NCBI GenBank assembly: GCA_964346275.1
Contig: CAYFUR010000053.1
Location: forward strand, 1 to 25,183
Source: CAYFUR01 sp964346275
GTDB taxonomy: Bacteria > Sumerlaeota > Sumerlaeia > SLMS01
Reading direction: 5' to 3'
Length of the DNA stretch: 25,183 nt
The notes under the pieces are model-generated. The model saw only the letters and a list, made by a program, of their open reading frames with translations. It made no database searches and was not told the DNA's origin. Of this stretch, positions 8,396 through 14,909 are shown piece after piece (positions within the stretch are counted from its first letter, which is position 1; every line of letters begins with the position of its first letter). A program made the translations under genes and the position numbers.

Positions 8396-8823
8396 GCCAG
8401 GAGTTTTCTCTCCCGCTGATATACAAAGTGCGCGTGGGCTATGCCGATACCGACCGGATGGGCATGGTCCACCACAGCCGTTACCTTGTCTATATGGAAG
8501 CGGCCCGGACAGAACTGCTGCGGGCCACAGGCGACAGCTATCGCGCCTGGGAGGATCGCGGGGTTCTTCTGCCCGTTACCCGGGCCGAAGTGGATTATCG
8601 CCAGCCCGGCCTCTACGACGACATTCTCCATGTCGAGACATCGCTTGTGGAACTGACGCGCCTGCGCCTCCGCTTTCTCTACAAAATCTTCTGCCCGGGT
8701 CGCGACAATGTTCATCTCGCGACGGGCCAGACCTCCCACGCGTTCATGAATAAAGAAGGCCGGCCCTTTCGAGCCGGCCCCGAGGTTCTTGGTAAACTTG
8801 AGCCGCTCTTAAGCAGCGAGTAA
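8392..8823 (+). CDS. Acyl-CoA thioesterase, YbgC/FadM type (hotdog fold)
   Basis: 143 residues, the normal length for single-domain 4HBT thioesterases, which hydrolyse short- or medium-chain acyl-CoA in the cytoplasm. The hallmark Y17-x-D19-T-D-x-x-G-x-V-x-H is followed by SRYLVYMEAARTELL; Asp19 aligns with the catalytic aspartate of the family. The GTG start at 8392 overlaps the previous gene's TGA by four bases (GTGA). At the 3' end it overlaps the convergent sigma factor gene by 15 bases, with a GCCGGCC inverted repeat at about 8760-8779 inside its last codons. Confidence 0.88.
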   Translation: MSQEFSLPLIYKVRVGYADTDRMGMVHHSRYLVYMEAARTELLRATGDSYRAWEDRGVLLPVTRAEVDYRQPGLYDDILHVETSLVELTRLRLRFLYKIFCPGRDNVHLATGQTSHAFMNKEGRPFRAGPEVLGKLEPLLSSE

Positions 8824-9645
8824 TCCATCGAGCTTGGCCCGGATCGCGGGACGCTGGAGCTTGTCCAGCGCCCGGCGCTCGATGCGGCGGACGCCCTCCT
8901 GGCTCAGGCCAACGCGCCGGCTGGCCTGGCGAAGGCTCATGGGCTTGCCGCTATTGAGTCCAAAGCGCAAGATGATGACCTCGCGCTCGCGATCAGTCAG
9001 GAATTCCAGCACCCGGGAGATCTGCTCCTTGCGCTGCTCGTCATTCAGAGCCTCGTAAATATCGGGCGCATCGTCGGCGACCGTGTCCATCAGGCTCGCG
9101 CCATCTTCATTACGTTCGGCATCAAGTGAGACGACCGCATCGCGCAATGGGAGCAGCATCTGAACTTTTTCCAGAGTCGTATCAGTGAATTGGGCGATTT
9201 CCTCGATGCTGGGTTCCCTTCCCTCGTATGTATTGAAGAAACGGATTGCTTCGGAAATACGGCCCATAAGGCGCGACTTGCGGATGGGAAGGCGGATCAT
9301 CGAACCGCTGTTGCGAATCGCGGCCTGGATTTCCTGGCGGATCCAGAAAGCGGCGTAGGTGGAAAACCGAAAGCCCCGGCGATGATCAAACTTCGATGTG
9401 ACGCAGAGAAGGCCGATGTTCCCTTCCTGGATCAAGTCAGCGAGAGGAACACCATGCCCGCGATACTGCAAAGCGATCTTGACGACGAGCCGAAGGTTGC
9501 AGCGAACAATATCTTCCCGCGCCGATTCGTCGCCACTTTCGAGACGTTCGAACAGGGCGACTTCTTCTTCGCGGGTCAGAATATGATGCGAACCGACAGC
9601 CTGCAGATAATCTTGAACTCCATCTTCGCGCAGCGTTTGTTCCAT
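8809..9645 (-). CDS. RNA polymerase sigma factor, sigma-70 family group 2 type
   Basis: 278 residues from the ATG at 9645, which has GAGAGGAA just upstream; a longer in-frame start would add an unlikely 71-residue leader. Order: region 1.2 (DYLQAVGSHHILTREEEVALFERL, about 12-35), region 2 (LRLVVKIA to FWIRQEI, 51-106), region 3 (about 110-165), region 4 (LTDREREVIILRFGL, then a helix-turn-helix at about 236-262). It lacks region 1.1, so it is an alternative rather than the primary sigma. Promoter-contact positions differ from E. coli RpoD: Phe100 for W433, Gln107 for T440, Gln249 for R584, Gly251 for R586, Arg254 for Q589, while Q437 and R588 equivalents (Gln104, Arg253) are kept. It is divergent from the GHL10 lipoprotein gene. 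Confidence 0.9.
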   Translation of the reverse strand: MEQTLREDGVQDYLQAVGSHHILTREEEVALFERLESGDESAREDIVRCNLRLVVKIALQYRGHGVPLADLIQEGNIGLLCVTSKFDHRRGFRFSTYAAFWIRQEIQAAIRNSGSMIRLPIRKSRLMGRISEAIRFFNTYEGREPSIEEIAQFTDTTLEKVQMLLPLRDAVVSLDAERNEDGASLMDTVADDAPDIYEALNDEQRKEQISRVLEFLTDREREVIILRFGLNSGKPMSLRQASRRVGLSQEGVRRIERRALDKLQRPAIRAKLDGLLAA

Positions 9646-9777
9646 TGGTTCCTCTCCCGTGTTGTTTGCCGGGGGCGTGTTGTGCCGGGAGAAGGGTGCA
9701 AAGCCTATTCCTCCGGCAGGAAGCCTCTCTGGAACAAACCTAAGTTCAATACTTTCAATGTTGTATATTTTTAGAAA

Positions 9778-9857
9778 TCCGCACCGGGAGAGGTCTTGTG
9801 CGGAATCCCACACAGAGCATGATGCGGGTTTCCTCGCGCTGTGCGGTTTTCCGCACA
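9778..9857. promoter_or_regulatory. Two GTGCGG/CCGCAC inverted repeats in the divergent control region
   Basis: The region between the sigma gene and the lipoprotein gene (9646-9929) holds two inverted repeats of one element. TCCGCAC at 9778 pairs with GTGCGGA at 9798 (13-base gap). TGTGCGG at 9840 pairs with CCGCACA at 9851 (TTTT loop, perfect 7-bp stem). An AT-rich stretch at 9741-9777 (TTCAATACTTTCAATG, TTGTATATTTTTAG) lies just before them and is the likely promoter area. The repeats could be a paired operator or leader hairpins; which one cannot be told from sequence alone. Confidence 0.45.
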
Positions 9858-9929
9858 AGTTCTATCGCTGCCAAAAACGCTTGCTCTGCGCCTCGCCCCG
9901 CCCGGTCAATACCGGGAATCTCGCCCTGG

Positions 9930-11612
9930 ATGTTTTTCCCTATGACTTATCGATACCGCCTCATTCCCCGATTCCCCTCGATTTGGCTCGCCGCCCTGGC
10001 TTTTTCGCTCGGCTTGCTCCTGCTGTCGAGTTGCCAGACAGCAAAAGCCCAGGCCTCCAAGCCCAGCAGCGCGGCCTCCACTGAGAATGAAATGCTCCGC
10101 GAACTCCGGGGTGTCTGGCTTACGAACGTGGACAGCGACGTGCTCGAAAGCCGGGAAAAGATCGCCGAGGCGATGGAACTCCTGGCCCGGACCAATATCA
10201 ATGCCGTCTATCCGGTGGTCTGGAACAAATCCATGACGCTCTATCCCAGCGATGTGATGGAAAAGCGTTTTGGAATCCGCATTGATCCGCTTTACGAAGG
10301 GCGCGATCCTCTCCAGGATGTGATTGTCGAAGCCCACAGCCGCGGCATCGAAGTCATCCCCTGGTTCGAATACGGATTCGCGTCCTCTTACAATTTGGAT
10401 GGCGGCCCGCTGCTCGAGCAGAAACCGGAATGGGCGGCCCTCGATCAATACGGCGATCTGGCGAAAAAGAATAATTTCGAGTGGATGAACGCCCTGGACC
10501 CGGAAGTGCAGGATTTCCTCACCAGCCTCATCCTCGAGGTGGCCCGGAATTACGACGTGGACGGCATCCAGGGAGACGACCGGCTTCCGGCACTCCCCTC
10601 CCTCGCGGGATATAACAAAGAGACGGTGGAAAAGTATCGCCAGGAATTTGGCGAGGCGCCGCCAGAGGATTACAAAGACCCCCATTGGGTTCAGTGGCGT
10701 GCGGACATGCTGACGGAGTTCCTGGCGGATTTGCGGGAAAAGGTCAAAGCAGTGGATCCGAACCTGATCATTTCCATGTCGCCGAGCTTTTACGACTGGA
10801 GCCTGAGAGAATACCTCCAGGACTCCAAGACCTGGGTCAATCGCGGCCTGGTCGACATCATTCACCCGCAGGCCTACCGCAAAGATATCGAAGATTATCG
10901 GGCAATTGTCGACGATTTCGTCGAGAACCAATTCACCCAGGAGCAGCTCGACTTGCTCTATCCAGGCATTCTTGCCAAGGTTGGCTCCTACCGCGTGTCG
11001 GCCGATGTGCTGCGCCAGAGCATCTCCTACAACCGGAAGAACGGAATTGGTGGAGAAGTGCTTTTCTTCTTCGAGGCCCTCCGCGAAAATGACATGGAAC
11101 TCGCCAGAATGCTCGCCGACGGCCCCTACGAGAAAGAGGCGAGGCTCCCTTACCGGGAAGGCCTCTGGCGCCCCAAGGGCCTTGTCTTCGAGGCCACCTC
11201 GGCAGAGCCCGAAGGAGTCTGGCGGAAAGATGATTCGCTGGAACCGGCCTGTTTCTTTCTGGAAGGAAATGAAACCGGACGAATGGTTTATACCGTCCAG
11301 GTCCCAGTCACGGCCGTCTACACGCTCTGTGTCTGGATGCCGGAGCGGGATCATCTCGCGAGCCTGGCCAGTTACACCGTGATCCGTCCGGCAAACGAAG
11401 GGGCATCGGCCATGAGGCTCGATCAATCCGCCGCGCGCCCCGGCTGGGTGCCTGCCGGAACAGTGAAACTAGCGGGGGAAAAAGAGTCCCAGGTGGTCCT
11501 GACCCCGCTGGAGGCGGAACCTGGCGAGGTTACAGCCGCAGGACGGGTGATGCTGCTCCTCAATCGCAAGCTCTCGCCGGACGCGGAATGGATGATGACA
11601 GATTCCCAATGA
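9930..11612 (+). CDS. GHL10 (DUF187/YngK-type) glycoside hydrolase-like lipoprotein
   Basis: 560 residues from the ATG at 9930; an ATG at 9942 is equally possible. Both place a lipoprotein signal first (hydrophobic WLAALAFSLGLLLLSSC, lipobox LSSC). A GTG at 9798 has a GGGAGAGG nearby but would put about 70 residues before the lipobox. The mature protein carries the GHL10 domain: LRGVWLTNVDSDVL, AVYPVVWNKSMTLYPS, RGIEVIPWFEYGF, NYDVDGIQGDD and IISMSPSFYDWSL match the TIM-barrel pattern of this family. A C-terminal beta-rich region (about residue 420 on, VYTVQVPVTAVYTLCVWMP) looks like a carbohydrate-binding or golvesin-like module. The known family role is putative glycan hydrolysis in the cell envelope; the substrate is unknown. 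It is coupled to the next gene by an ATGA overlap. Confidence 0.88.
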   Translation: MFFPMTYRYRLIPRFPSIWLAALAFSLGLLLLSSCQTAKAQASKPSSAASTENEMLRELRGVWLTNVDSDVLESREKIAEAMELLARTNINAVYPVVWNKSMTLYPSDVMEKRFGIRIDPLYEGRDPLQDVIVEAHSRGIEVIPWFEYGFASSYNLDGGPLLEQKPEWAALDQYGDLAKKNNFEWMNALDPEVQDFLTSLILEVARNYDVDGIQGDDRLPALPSLAGYNKETVEKYRQEFGEAPPEDYKDPHWVQWRADMLTEFLADLREKVKAVDPNLIISMSPSFYDWSLREYLQDSKTWVNRGLVDIIHPQAYRKDIEDYRAIVDDFVENQFTQEQLDLLYPGILAKVGSYRVSADVLRQSISYNRKNGIGGEVLFFFEALRENDMELARMLADGPYEKEARLPYREGLWRPKGLVFEATSAEPEGVWRKDDSLEPACFFLEGNETGRMVYTVQVPVTAVYTLCVWMPERDHLASLASYTVIRPANEGASAMRLDQSAARPGWVPAGTVKLAGEKESQVVLTPLEAEPGEVTAAGRVMLLLNRKLSPDAEWMMTDSQ

Positions 11613-12841
11613 ATGCACGGAGACTGAAACCCATGGCGTCACACTGGATTCTCGCGACAGGAGCGTTTCTTCTTTGCATGACAGTCATCAACTCGGAAGC
11701 TCAAGTTACGGATTCTCCCGCGCTCAGCAATCGGCTGGAAAATCCCCCGGACATGGTGGACCACCTTTATCTCCTGGATGAAGCTGAAGATTGGAAGGAA
11801 GGAGAGTTCAGCCGGATCGACCTGTCCGATGGCGGCGGGGAGGTCGGGCTGGTCCTCGCCGATGAACGGCAGCGCGCCTATCCACGCCGGGGACGCTATA
11901 CAACACCCGAAATCGAAACGGAATTCCCGTTTACCGAGTTGATCCCTTCCTGGAATGCGCGCACGCCGGACGAGACGGGAATGAATTTCCACGTCTCCGT
12001 GAGAGACGCGGAATCGGGGGAATGGTCGCCGTGGCTTTATCTCGGCCAGTGGGGCCGGACGGTGCATTGGCCGGAACGCACGCTCCGCTTCGAACACGGG
12101 GCCGTCAATGTCGACAACCTCTACCTCTCGCGTCCCGCCGACGCTTTCAAGATGCGCGCAAACCTCTATTCCTTCGATCTCGAAGATTTGAATATGCCAG
12201 CACTTCGACGCCTCGCCGTTTCCGTTTCCGGCCAAGTGAGCGACGATCAGCGGCGCGCGGAATTGCAGGAGCCCACGATCGTGGATGGACAATGGGCACG
12301 CAGCCTGCCTGTTCCTTTCCTGGCACAGGGGACACTCGACGGACAGGTCTCGGGTTCAACCTGCTCGCCAACCTCCGTCTCCATGCTTTTGCGCTATCAT
12401 GGTGTCGACCGGCCGTTGATTCAGAACGCGCTGGATATTTACGACCCGGAGTATGGTATTTTTGGGAACTGGGCACGGGCGGCAGCGCTCGCCGGGCAAT
12501 TCGGCCTGGACGCCTGGGTGCGCCGGATTCGCTCCTGGGACCAAGTCAAATCCCTGGTATCACAAGGGATCCCGGTCATTGCTTCAATTCGTTTCGAGGA
12601 AGGTGAATTCCCGAGCAATCCCATGACCAGCAGCAACGGCCACCTGATCGTGATTCGCGGCTTTACGCCAGAGGGCGATATCATCGTCAACGATCCGGCC
12701 CACCGGACTCAAGGGGAAGGCATCGTCTATAATGCGGAGGAACTGGCAAAGGCCTGGTTTGAAAAGGGCGGAGTGGCCTATGTCATTCGTTCCCCGGAAA
12801 GAAGAGCCGTGAACGAGAGAATGAGCCCTCCAGTCCACTAA
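11609..12841 (+). CDS. Exported C39-like cysteine peptidase
   Basis: 410 residues from the ATG at 11609, which overlaps the previous stop as ATGA; an ATG at 11588 is in frame but lies deeper inside the upstream gene. A signal peptide spans about residues 1-32 (SHWILATGAFLLCMTVINSEAQ). Residues 40-210 form a beta-rich unit of unknown role with an EWSPWLYLGQWG-type sequence. The C-terminal 180 residues match Peptidase_C39_2/C39-like: Cys252 in STCSPTSVSMLLRYHG, His345 in NGHLIVIRGF, and Asn361/Asp362 in VNDPAH form the expected catalytic set. The likely action is cleavage of peptides outside the cytoplasmic membrane. A strong terminator lies 6 bases after the stop. Co-translation with the GHL10 lipoprotein suggests a shared envelope or glycopeptide-degrading task (inference). 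Confidence 0.88.
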   Translation: MNARRLKPMASHWILATGAFLLCMTVINSEAQVTDSPALSNRLENPPDMVDHLYLLDEAEDWKEGEFSRIDLSDGGGEVGLVLADERQRAYPRRGRYTTPEIETEFPFTELIPSWNARTPDETGMNFHVSVRDAESGEWSPWLYLGQWGRTVHWPERTLRFEHGAVNVDNLYLSRPADAFKMRANLYSFDLEDLNMPALRRLAVSVSGQVSDDQRRAELQEPTIVDGQWARSLPVPFLAQGTLDGQVSGSTCSPTSVSMLLRYHGVDRPLIQNALDIYDPEYGIFGNWARAAALAGQFGLDAWVRRIRSWDQVKSLVSQGIPVIASIRFEEGEFPSNPMTSSNGHLIVIRGFTPEGDIIVNDPAHRTQGEGIVYNAEELAKAWFEKGGVAYVIRSPERRAVNERMSPPVH

Positions 12842-12847
12842 CCGGGT

Positions 12848-12881
12848 CCCCGCGGAGCAGTTGTCCGCGGGGAATCTTTTT
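12848..12881 (+). terminator. Rho-independent terminator of the GHL10-C39 operon
   Basis: A perfect 9-bp stem CCCCGCGGA/TCCGCGGGG with a 7-base loop is followed by AATCTTTTT. It starts 6 bases after the peptidase stop codon. Confidence 0.92.
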
Positions 12882-12978
12882 GGAAAGACCGAGGATTGCC
12901 ATTTTCTGCTCGCGACTCTTCCAGGGCTTTGACAGCATGTCCTCATCGTCAAAACGAAACCGAGACGGGGGCTGTCTT

Positions 12979-14847
12979 ATGAAAGATCGGTTAAGGCCCG
13001 TTCCGTACCAACATGTGCGGATGAGCGACTCGATCTGGTCGAGCAGAAGGGAAACCATCCGGCGGACCTCGCTCCCCCACGCCCTGGGGATGATCGAACA
13101 ACACGGCCATCTGGACAACTTCCGCCAGGCGGCGGTGGCGGCCAGTCATGGCCACCGCGGGGGACCCTTTATGGATTCGGATGTCTATAAGGTGATCGAG
13201 GCCGCCAGCTACGTTCTGGGCACAAGTCCGGACAAGCATCTGGATCAGCAGATCGACCGGATCATTGAACTGATCGTCGCCGCCCAGGAGGACGATGGTT
13301 ACATCCACACATGGACTCAGATCAACGCGCCCGACGAACGCTGGTCAAACCTGCGCGACAATCACGAACTCTTTTGTGCCGGACACCTGATTGAAGCAGG
13401 CGTCGCGCATTTTGAGGCCTCCAGGAAAGAACGCCTTCTCGATGTTGCTGTCCATCTCGCTCACCACACAGGCCATGTCTTCGGAGAAGGGACGAACCAG
13501 CTCCGCGGCTATCCAGGCCACCCGATTCTCGAACACGCGCTTGTCCGCCTGTCTGAGTGCACTGGAAATGATCGCTATACAGGGCTGGCCCATTATTTTT
13601 TGAAAGCACGGGGAGGGCATTTCTTTGCGCGGGAGCATCGCATTCCTGAACGCCAATATGAGGGGGACTATTGGCAGGACCATGAGCCATTCGTCCACCA
13701 GGACAGGATCAAAGGGCACGCCGCGCGGGCAGCCTATTTGGCCCTGGGAGCAACGAGCTACGCTTCGGCCACGGGAGATAAAGACTACCTGGCTGCATCA
13801 AAGCGGCTCTGGCTCGATACCGTCGAAAGCAAAATGTATATAACAGGAGGGATTGGCTCTTCCGCTGAGAACGAAGGCTTCACCGAGCCCTACGATTTGC
13901 CGAATTCAACCGCCTGGCAGGAAAGCTGCGCGGCCGCCGGCCTCGCCATGTGGAGCCATCGGCTTTGCCTGGCAAAAAAGGATGGGCGCTATGCGGATGT
14001 GATGGAACGCGCCCTCTACAATGTCATCCTGGCAGCCATGGCTCACCAGGGCGACCAGTTCTTTGCCCGCAACCTCCTGGAAAGCGAAGGCCAGCACCAT
14101 CGCCAGCCGTGGTTCGACTGCGCCTGTTGCCCGCCGAACGTCATGCGCGTGCTCTCCTCGATCGGTCATTATGCCTATGCCGTCTCGCCGGAAAACTTGT
14201 ATATAAATCTTTATATACAAGGTGGTGCGGATTTCCAGGCCGGAGACAACGAAGGGACGGTTTTCGTCAATACAGATTACCCGTGGAAAGGCGGAGCGCA
14301 GATCGTCTTCAAAGTGAGGAAGGAGACGCAGCTCGGTCTTCGGCTCAGGTTGCCCGGGTGGTGCCGCAAATTCCACCTCAAGGTGAATGGCCAGACCATG
14401 CGGTCGCCGCGCGTTCATCGAGGCTACATTGAAATCGATCGTGCCTGGCAAACGGGAGACTGGGTCGAATTGGAGATGGAGATGCCCGTGGAACGGATGG
14501 AGTCGCACCCGGAAGTCTCGGCGAATCGAGGCCGTGTCGCTTTGCAGCGCGGCCCTCTGGTCTACTGCTTCGAGGGGTGTGACCAATCGATTCCCGTCTC
14601 TTCGATTCAACTCCCCCCCACGACAAGCCTCAATCCAGAATACCGGCCGAACCTGCTCGGCGGAATCACCATTCTTTCTGGCATTGGGACCTTTGTTCCC
14701 GATTCGGACTGGCAGGACGGCAAGCTGTATCGTGCCGAATATCCCCCTCAACCCGCGCCTCTTGTTGCTGTTCCCTATTACTGCTGGGGCAATCGCCGGA
14801 CGAGTGAAATGCGCGTTTGGATTCCAACCGCCCCCGGCCTTTCGTAA
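12979..14847 (+). CDS. GH127 family beta-L-arabinofuranosidase-type glycoside hydrolase
   Basis: 622 residues from the ATG at 12979, chosen because GH127 proteins begin with the PVP-x-x-V-x-M-x-D-x-x-W-x-x-R pattern seen here (RPVPYQHVRMSDSIWSSRRETIR); a TTG at 12880 lies in the T-run of the upstream terminator. GH127 enzymes are (alpha/alpha)6-barrel, cysteine-nucleophile, zinc-dependent retaining hydrolases. The key residues are present: Glu299 in NEGF (acid/base position), Glu315 and Cys317 in QESCAAAG, and Cys383-Cys384 in CACCPPN (zinc ligands and nucleophile). A beta-sandwich region follows (GLRLRLPGWC, GRVALQRGPLVYC). It has no signal peptide, so it probably acts on imported arabinose-containing oligosaccharides in the cytoplasm. 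Substrate specificity cannot be fixed from sequence. Confidence 0.93.
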   Translation: MKDRLRPVPYQHVRMSDSIWSSRRETIRRTSLPHALGMIEQHGHLDNFRQAAVAASHGHRGGPFMDSDVYKVIEAASYVLGTSPDKHLDQQIDRIIELIVAAQEDDGYIHTWTQINAPDERWSNLRDNHELFCAGHLIEAGVAHFEASRKERLLDVAVHLAHHTGHVFGEGTNQLRGYPGHPILEHALVRLSECTGNDRYTGLAHYFLKARGGHFFAREHRIPERQYEGDYWQDHEPFVHQDRIKGHAARAAYLALGATSYASATGDKDYLAASKRLWLDTVESKMYITGGIGSSAENEGFTEPYDLPNSTAWQESCAAAGLAMWSHRLCLAKKDGRYADVMERALYNVILAAMAHQGDQFFARNLLESEGQHHRQPWFDCACCPPNVMRVLSSIGHYAYAVSPENLYINLYIQGGADFQAGDNEGTVFVNTDYPWKGGAQIVFKVRKETQLGLRLRLPGWCRKFHLKVNGQTMRSPRVHRGYIEIDRAWQTGDWVELEMEMPVERMESHPEVSANRGRVALQRGPLVYCFEGCDQSIPVSSIQLPPTTSLNPEYRPNLLGGITILSGIGTFVPDSDWQDGKLYRAEYPPQPAPLVAVPYYCWGNRRTSEMRVWIPTAPGLS

Positions 14848-14852
14848 TCGAA

Positions 14853-14881
14853 AAAAGGGACGGAGTTTTGCTTCCCCTTTT
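14853..14881 (+). terminator. Possible weak terminator between GH127 and helicase genes
   Basis: AAAAGGG at 14853 can pair with CCCTTTT at 14875 across a 15-base loop, so the T-run is part of the stem. It is a weak or bidirectional-looking signal and may not stop transcription into the helicase gene. Confidence 0.3.
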
Positions 14882-14909
14882 CGCGGGAAATCATGCCCCG
14901 TGAAAGCTC

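Noticed and set aside
9798..9930. GTG start giving the GHL10 protein 44 extra residues
   Set aside because: A GGGAGAGG lies nearby, but the extension would put about 70 residues before the lipobox and overlaps the inverted repeats; a downstream ATG gives a normal lipoprotein signal.
9906..11426. 506-codon open frame on the minus strand
   Set aside because: Antisense to the GHL10 lipoprotein gene, which has clear family motifs and a lipobox; no ribosome site or recognisable motif on the minus strand.
12880..12979. TTG start extending the GH127 protein by 33 residues
   Set aside because: The codon lies in the T-run of a strong terminator, and the family's conserved N-terminal pattern begins at the ATG at 12979.
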